DNA from: an uncultured Actinoplanes sp.
GTDB taxonomy: Bacteria > Actinomycetota > Actinomycetes > Mycobacteriales > Micromonosporaceae
Direction of reading: 5' to 3'
Length of the DNA: 9,087 nucleotides
Assembly: GCA_934667465.1 (NCBI GenBank)
Contig: CAKUMG010000166.1
Coordinates: 1-9,087 of the forward strand
Shown: positions 5,600 to 9,087 of the stretch, piece after piece
How positions within the stretch are numbered: the first letter of the stretch is position 1
How the letters are laid out: every line of letters starts with the position of its first letter
Notes under the pieces: model-generated
Database searches by the model: none
What the model saw: the letters and a program-made list of their open reading frames with translations, nothing else
Told to the model about the DNA's origin: nothing
Made by a program: the position numbers and the translations under genes

Positions 5600-7159
5600 G
5601 TGAGCAGCGCCTGGACGCCCCTGCACGACAAGGTCTTCCGCGGGCTGTGGATCGGGTCGCTGGCGGGCAACATCGGCACCTGGATGCAGACCGTCGGCGC
5701 GTCGTGGCGGCTGGTCGGCGAGCCGGACGCCGCGACCTGGGTCAGCCTCGTGCAGACCGCGACCATGCTGCCGGTCCTGCTGCTCGCCCTGCCGGCGGGC
5801 ACGCTCGCCGACACCTTCGACCGCCGCCGGCTGCTGCTGGGTGTGCAGGCCGCGCTGTTCGCGGTGGCTGCCACGATGACAGTGCTGACCGCCGCGGACC
5901 GGATGCCGCCGCCCCTGCTGCTGGGCTTCACGTTCCTGCTCGGCGTCGGCCAGGCGCTGACCCTGCCGGCCTGGCAGGCTGTGATCCCCGAGGTGGTGTC
6001 CCGCGACCAGCTGGCCGCCGCCTCGGCGCTCGGCGCGGTCAACACCAACCTCGCGCGCTCGGCCGGCCCCGCCGTCGCCGGGCTGCTCGTCGCGCACGCC
6101 GGCGTGCCCGTGGTGTTCGGGCTCAATGCGCTGTCGTTCGCCGTGTTCGCCGCCGCCCTGGTGCGCTGGCGCCGGGCGCCGCATGCCGGGACCGGGCCCG
6201 CCGAGCACTTCGGGCCGGCCCTGCGCGCCGGCGGGCGCTACGTGCGCTACTCGCCTCTGGTGCGCCGGACGCTGCTGCGGGTCGTGCTGTTCGTTCTGCC
6301 CGGCAGCGTGGTGTGGGGTCTGGTGCCCCTGGTCGCGGAGCGCCAACTGGGCATGGGCGCCCGCGGCTACGGGGTGCTGCTCGCCGCGCTGGGGCTGGGT
6401 GCCGTCCTGGGCGCGCTGCTCATGCCCCGGATCCGGGAGCAGCTGCCGCCCAACCGGCTGCTGGTGCTCTCGGGTGTGGTCTATGCCGGGGCGCTGGCGG
6501 TGGTGGCGCTGGTGCCGTCGGCGTACGCGATCATCCCGGTCTTGATCCTCGCAGGTCTCGCCTGGATGGCTCAGGTGTCGCGGATGAACGCGAGCCTGCA
6601 GCTGCTCCTGCCGAATTGGGTCCGGGCTCGCGGGTTCGCCGTCTACCAGCTGGTCTTCGCCGGCGCGCAGGCCCTCGGCGCGTTCGCGTGGGGGCAGGTC
6701 ACCGAGCGTACGAGTCTGCCGGTGGCCTATCTCGCGGCCGCGGCGCTGATGCTGGCGGGCACTGCGAGCGTACGGTGGCTGCCCCTGCACGAACGCGCCG
6801 GCGACCCGAGCCCGGCGAGCTACTGGCCCGAGCCGCACCTGATGCTGCAGCCGCACCCGGACGAGGGGCCGATCCTGGTGACCGCCCGCTACACGGTGAG
6901 GCCGGAGAACCGGCGCGCGTTCGTGGCGGCGATGGAGGCGGTCCGCCGGTCCCGGCTGCGCACCGGCGCGACGCGCTGGGGGCTGTTCCGCGACGGCGAG
7001 CGGCCCGGCGAGTTCGTCGAGGTCTATCAGATGCCCACCTGGGAGGAGCACCTGCGCCAGCACGAGGGGCGGCTGACGGGCAGCGACGAGAAGGAGGAGG
7101 AGCAGGCGCTCGCGCTGGCCGAGGATCGCCGCGTCGAACACCTCCTCCCGGCCGATTAG
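5600..7159 (+). CDS. MFS_3 (EntS-like) exporter with a soluble C-terminal domain
   Basis: A 519-residue major facilitator superfamily protein that should drive proton-coupled export of a small molecule across the cytoplasmic membrane; the substrate is unknown. The N-terminus WTPLHDKVFRGLWIGSLAGN leading to GTWMQTVGASW matches the MFS_3/enterobactin exporter group. Motif A is GTLADTFDRRRLL (67-79) after the second helix, and GLLVAHAGVPVVFGLNALSF and later hydrophobic stretches continue the expected 12-helix pattern to about residue 395. Residues about 425-519 (ILVTARYTVRPENRRAF through EVYQMPTWEEHLRQHEG) are soluble and look like a ferredoxin-like/antibiotic-biosynthesis-monooxygenase-type alpha-beta domain. 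This C-terminal extension is familiar in the MFS_3 family and is not a new fusion. An in-frame TAA at 5588-5590 leaves GTG 5600 as the only start before the conserved N-terminus, and no Shine-Dalgarno sequence precedes it. The gene stands apart from the ppi pair, behind a terminator. Confidence 0.88.
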   Translation: MSSAWTPLHDKVFRGLWIGSLAGNIGTWMQTVGASWRLVGEPDAATWVSLVQTATMLPVLLLALPAGTLADTFDRRRLLLGVQAALFAVAATMTVLTAADRMPPPLLLGFTFLLGVGQALTLPAWQAVIPEVVSRDQLAAASALGAVNTNLARSAGPAVAGLLVAHAGVPVVFGLNALSFAVFAAALVRWRRAPHAGTGPAEHFGPALRAGGRYVRYSPLVRRTLLRVVLFVLPGSVVWGLVPLVAERQLGMGARGYGVLLAALGLGAVLGALLMPRIREQLPPNRLLVLSGVVYAGALAVVALVPSAYAIIPVLILAGLAWMAQVSRMNASLQLLLPNWVRARGFAVYQLVFAGAQALGAFAWGQVTERTSLPVAYLAAAALMLAGTASVRWLPLHERAGDPSPASYWPEPHLMLQPHPDEGPILVTARYTVRPENRRAFVAAMEAVRRSRLRTGATRWGLFRDGERPGEFVEVYQMPTWEEHLRQHEGRLTGSDEKEEEQALALAEDRRVEHLLPAD

Positions 7160-7184
7160 CCAGATGTTTCCTGAATATTCCGTT

Positions 7185-7190
7185 TAGTCT
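7185..7190 (+). promoter_or_regulatory. Candidate -10 element for cphA
   Basis: TAGTCT (TAnnnT pattern) lies in a conspicuously AT-rich stretch (7162-7190) of the 111-nt gap between the exporter and cphA. That stretch also contains the 8-bp palindrome GAATATTC (7172-7179). A start near 7197 would give a leader of about 74 nt. No convincing -35 is seen around 7162-7168. The position suggests cphA has its own promoter rather than depending on read-through from the exporter gene. Confidence 0.35.
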
Positions 7191-7229
7191 CAGAAGCGAA
7201 CCGCTTTCACTCGTACGCGGTCCGGCTGT

Positions 7230-7248
7230 GCCGTGTCCGGATCACGGC
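7230..7248 (+). other. Small hairpin just upstream of the cphA ribosome binding site
   Basis: GCCGTG (7230-7235) and CACGGC (7243-7248) form a 6-bp stem with a 7-nt loop in the presumed cphA leader. It ends 3 nt before the purine-rich ribosome binding site GGGAGAGGGG (7252-7261). It could affect translation, but such short GC-rich stems arise easily by chance. Confidence 0.3.
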
Positions 7249-7270
7249 CGCGGGAGAGGGGCCACGCCGC

Positions 7271-9087
7271 ATGAAGATCCTCAGCCTGCGCCGCCTGCGC
7301 GGTCCCAACGTCCACCTCTCCCGGCCCGCCGTCGTGGCGCGCGTCGACCTCGAGGAGCTGGCCGGCCGGGAGACGACCGACCTGGCCGGGTTCCCGGAGC
7401 GGCTGCTGCGGGCGCTGCCCGGGCTGACCGAGCACCACTGCGCCGCGGGCACCCCGGGTGGCTTCGTCAGCCGGATGCGCGGCGGCACGTACTTCGGGCA
7501 CGTCACCGAGCACGTGGCCATCGAGCTGTCCCAGCGCATCGGGCGCGACGTCAGCTTCGGCCGGACGGCGTCCACCGCCGAGCCCGGCGTCTACGAGCTG
7601 ATCGTCGAGTGCCCGGTCGACGAGTCCCCGTCCTCCACGGTCCCGGCGTCGCTGCTCGAGACCGCGCTCGCCCTGGTCGCGGACGTCGCCGCGGGTGCCG
7701 TGGTCACCGCCGCCGAGCTGGCCGGGCGGCTCGAGGGGCTCAGCGAGCTGGCCGAGCGCGAGGCCACCGGGCCCAGCACCCGGGCCATCATCGCCGCCGC
7801 GCGCCGCCGCGGGATCCCGGTCGAGCGGTACGGCGACCTGAGCCTCGTGCGGCTCGGCTGGGGCGCGCGGCGCCGGCTGGCGTGGGCCGCGATGACCGAC
7901 CGGACCAGCGGCGTGGGCATCGACATCGCGGGGGACAAGCAGGTCACCCGCGAGCTGCTGGTCGGCGCGGGCATCCCGGTCGCGCCGGGTGGTGCCGCGG
8001 CCGACGCCGCCGGGGCGGTCCGGCTGCTTGGCGAGCTGGGCGCGCCGGTCGTGCTCAAGCCGCGGTACGGGCGGCAGGGGCGCGCCGTCGCCCTGGACCT
8101 GCGCACCGGAGCGGAGATCGAGCAGGCGTACGCGGCCGCGGGCGGCGACGTCGTCGTCGAGCGCTACCTCGCGGGGCGCGACTACCGCGTGCTCGTGGTG
8201 GCGGGGGAGGTGGTGGCCGCCGCGGAACGGCTGCCCGCCCACGTGGTCGGCGACGGGACCGGCACGGTGGCCGAGCTCGTCGCGGCCACCAACGCCGACC
8301 CGCGCCGGGGCATCGGCCACTCCCGCGTGCTGACCCGGATCGTGCTCGACGCGACAGCGGACGCCGTGCTCCGCGACCAGGGCCACGACCGAGGCTCGGT
8401 GCCCGCCGCGGGCGAGCGGGTGCGGCTGCGCGCCGACGCCAACCTCTCCACCGGCGGCACCGGCCACGACGTCACCGACCGGGTGCACCCCGACGTCGTG
8501 CGGCTCTGCGAGCGGGTCGCCGCGGTCGTCGGGCTCGACGTGGCCGGCATCGACCTGCGCCTGGCCGACATCGCCGACCCGGTCCCGCCGGCCTCGGACC
8601 CCGACCTGCTCACCGGCGGCGTGATCGAGGTCAACGCCGTACCGGGGCTGCGGATGCACCTGTCCCCGGTGCGCGGGCGCTCCCGCGACGTGGGCGACGC
8701 GATCGTGCGCGCCATGTTCCCGGCCGGCGCCGACGGGCGGGTGCCGACCGTGGCGGTCACGGGCACCAACGGCAAGACGTCGGTGGCGCGGATGACGGCG
8801 TGGATGCTGGCGGGCACCGGGCTCGGCGTCGGGCTCACCACGACCGACGGGGTGAGCATCGGCGGGCGTACGGTCTATCGCGGCGACGCCACCGGCCCGC
8901 GCTCGGCGCAGATGGTCCTGGGCGACCCGGGCGTGCAGGCGGCGGTCCTGGAGACCGCCCGGGGCGGCCTGGTGCGGCGCGGCCTGGGCTACGACTGGAG
9001 CGACGCCGGCGTGATCACCAACATCACCGCCGACCACCTCGGGCAGGACTCGCTCGACTCCGTCGAGGACCTCGCGCACGTCAAGGC
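7271..9087 (+). CDS. cphA: Cyanophycin synthetase (partial, C-terminus cut by window edge)
   Basis: The first 605 residues of an enzyme that is usually about 870-900 residues long; no stop is reached. CphA builds multi-L-arginyl-poly-L-aspartate, a cytoplasmic nitrogen and carbon store, adding Asp then Arg with ATP. The N-terminal domain (1-165) begins MKILSLRRLRGPNVHLSR and carries GTYFGHVTEHVAIELSQ (72-88). The ATP-grasp region (about 168-480) shows GPSTRAIIAAA, DRTSGVGIDIAGDKQVT (210-226), KPRYGRQGRA (263-272), ERYLAGRDYRVLVV (297-310), ANLSTGG (390-396) and IEVNAVPGLRMH (452-463). The Mur-ligase region starts at 490 with the P-loop VTGTNGKTS (496-504), then LETARGGLVRRGLGYD and NITADHLG. 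The usual ATP-grasp loop GNHGRG reads GRQGRA here. The start ATG 7271 follows GGGAGAGGGG at 9 nt spacing, and the N-terminus aligns at residue 1 with known CphA. No cphB (cyanophycinase) is in the window. Confidence 0.93.
   Translation, partial: MKILSLRRLRGPNVHLSRPAVVARVDLEELAGRETTDLAGFPERLLRALPGLTEHHCAAGTPGGFVSRMRGGTYFGHVTEHVAIELSQRIGRDVSFGRTASTAEPGVYELIVECPVDESPSSTVPASLLETALALVADVAAGAVVTAAELAGRLEGLSELAEREATGPSTRAIIAAARRRGIPVERYGDLSLVRLGWGARRRLAWAAMTDRTSGVGIDIAGDKQVTRELLVGAGIPVAPGGAAADAAGAVRLLGELGAPVVLKPRYGRQGRAVALDLRTGAEIEQAYAAAGGDVVVERYLAGRDYRVLVVAGEVVAAAERLPAHVVGDGTGTVAELVAATNADPRRGIGHSRVLTRIVLDATADAVLRDQGHDRGSVPAAGERVRLRADANLSTGGTGHDVTDRVHPDVVRLCERVAAVVGLDVAGIDLRLADIADPVPPASDPDLLTGGVIEVNAVPGLRMHLSPVRGRSRDVGDAIVRAMFPAGADGRVPTVAVTGTNGKTSVARMTAWMLAGTGLGVGLTTTDGVSIGGRTVYRGDATGPRSAQMVLGDPGVQAAVLETARGGLVRRGLGYDWSDAGVITNITADHLGQDSLDSVEDLAHVK

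Noticed and set aside
5528..7141. A long open frame (537 codons) on the minus strand opposite the MFS exporter
   Set aside because: Its product is rich in Arg, Gln, Gly and His with no recognisable domain, which is typical of a shadow frame in GC-rich DNA. The plus-strand exporter in the same place has clear family motifs.
5600..7159. The exporter's soluble C-terminal domain as a novel fusion
   Set aside because: Proteins of the MFS_3 family of this length commonly carry such a tail, so it is family architecture rather than a new fusion.
7190..9079. A long open frame (629 codons) on the minus strand opposite cphA
   Set aside because: It is low-complexity (Ala, Gly, Arg, His, Asp) without motifs, while the plus strand carries the full CphA motif series in order. 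It is a GC-driven shadow.

Overview
The window is about 9.1 kb of very GC-rich DNA. GTG starts are frequent, codon third positions are strongly G/C, and the gene order resembles that of actinobacteria. I infer a high-GC Gram-positive actinomycete, possibly from the Micromonosporaceae (Actinoplanes-like), but the sequence alone does not fix the genus. There are eight protein genes and no tRNA, rRNA, CRISPR array or insertion sequence that I can see.

Layout, left to right. (1) 1-781, minus strand: the N-terminal 260 codons of a urea ABC transporter substrate-binding lipoprotein (UrtA), cut by the window edge. (2) 782-886: a divergent control region with relatively AT-rich patches. (3) 887-1432, plus strand: a small alpha/beta-hydrolase-like protein. 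Its 3' end overlaps the end of hisS by 18 bp, tail to tail. (4) 3466 down to 1415, minus strand: an operon of a glyoxalase II-like metallo-beta-lactamase-fold hydrolase followed by hisS (histidyl-tRNA synthetase), with a 21-nt gap. (5) 3467-3718: a 252-nt divergent control region. (6) 3719-5519, plus strand: two tandem, membrane-anchored, extracytoplasmic cyclophilin-type peptidyl-prolyl isomerases. A 14-bp hairpin follows them. (7) 5600-7159, plus strand: an MFS exporter of the EntS-like MFS_3 family with a soluble C-terminal domain. (8) 7271 to the right edge, plus strand: the first 605 codons of a cyanophycin synthetase (CphA), containing the complete ATP-grasp region and the start of the Mur-ligase region.

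The core hisS / glyoxalase II-like / divergent ppi arrangement is an ancestral actinobacterial neighbourhood, as in Mycobacterium tuberculosis hisS-Rv2581c-ppiB-relA. Here the ppi gene is duplicated, and relA is not next to it; the exporter and cphA lie there instead. The most interesting point is that the first isomerase has lost the catalytic Arg and the Gln of the cyclophilin active site (CHE...RCGD), whereas its downstream paralog keeps both (CHR...QCGD). This suggests a catalytic copy and a divergent, possibly non-enzymatic copy in one operon. The window is bounded by two nitrogen-related genes (urea uptake and cyanophycin storage), but nothing in the sequence proves they are linked. I found no clear evidence of a wholly new multi-gene system.
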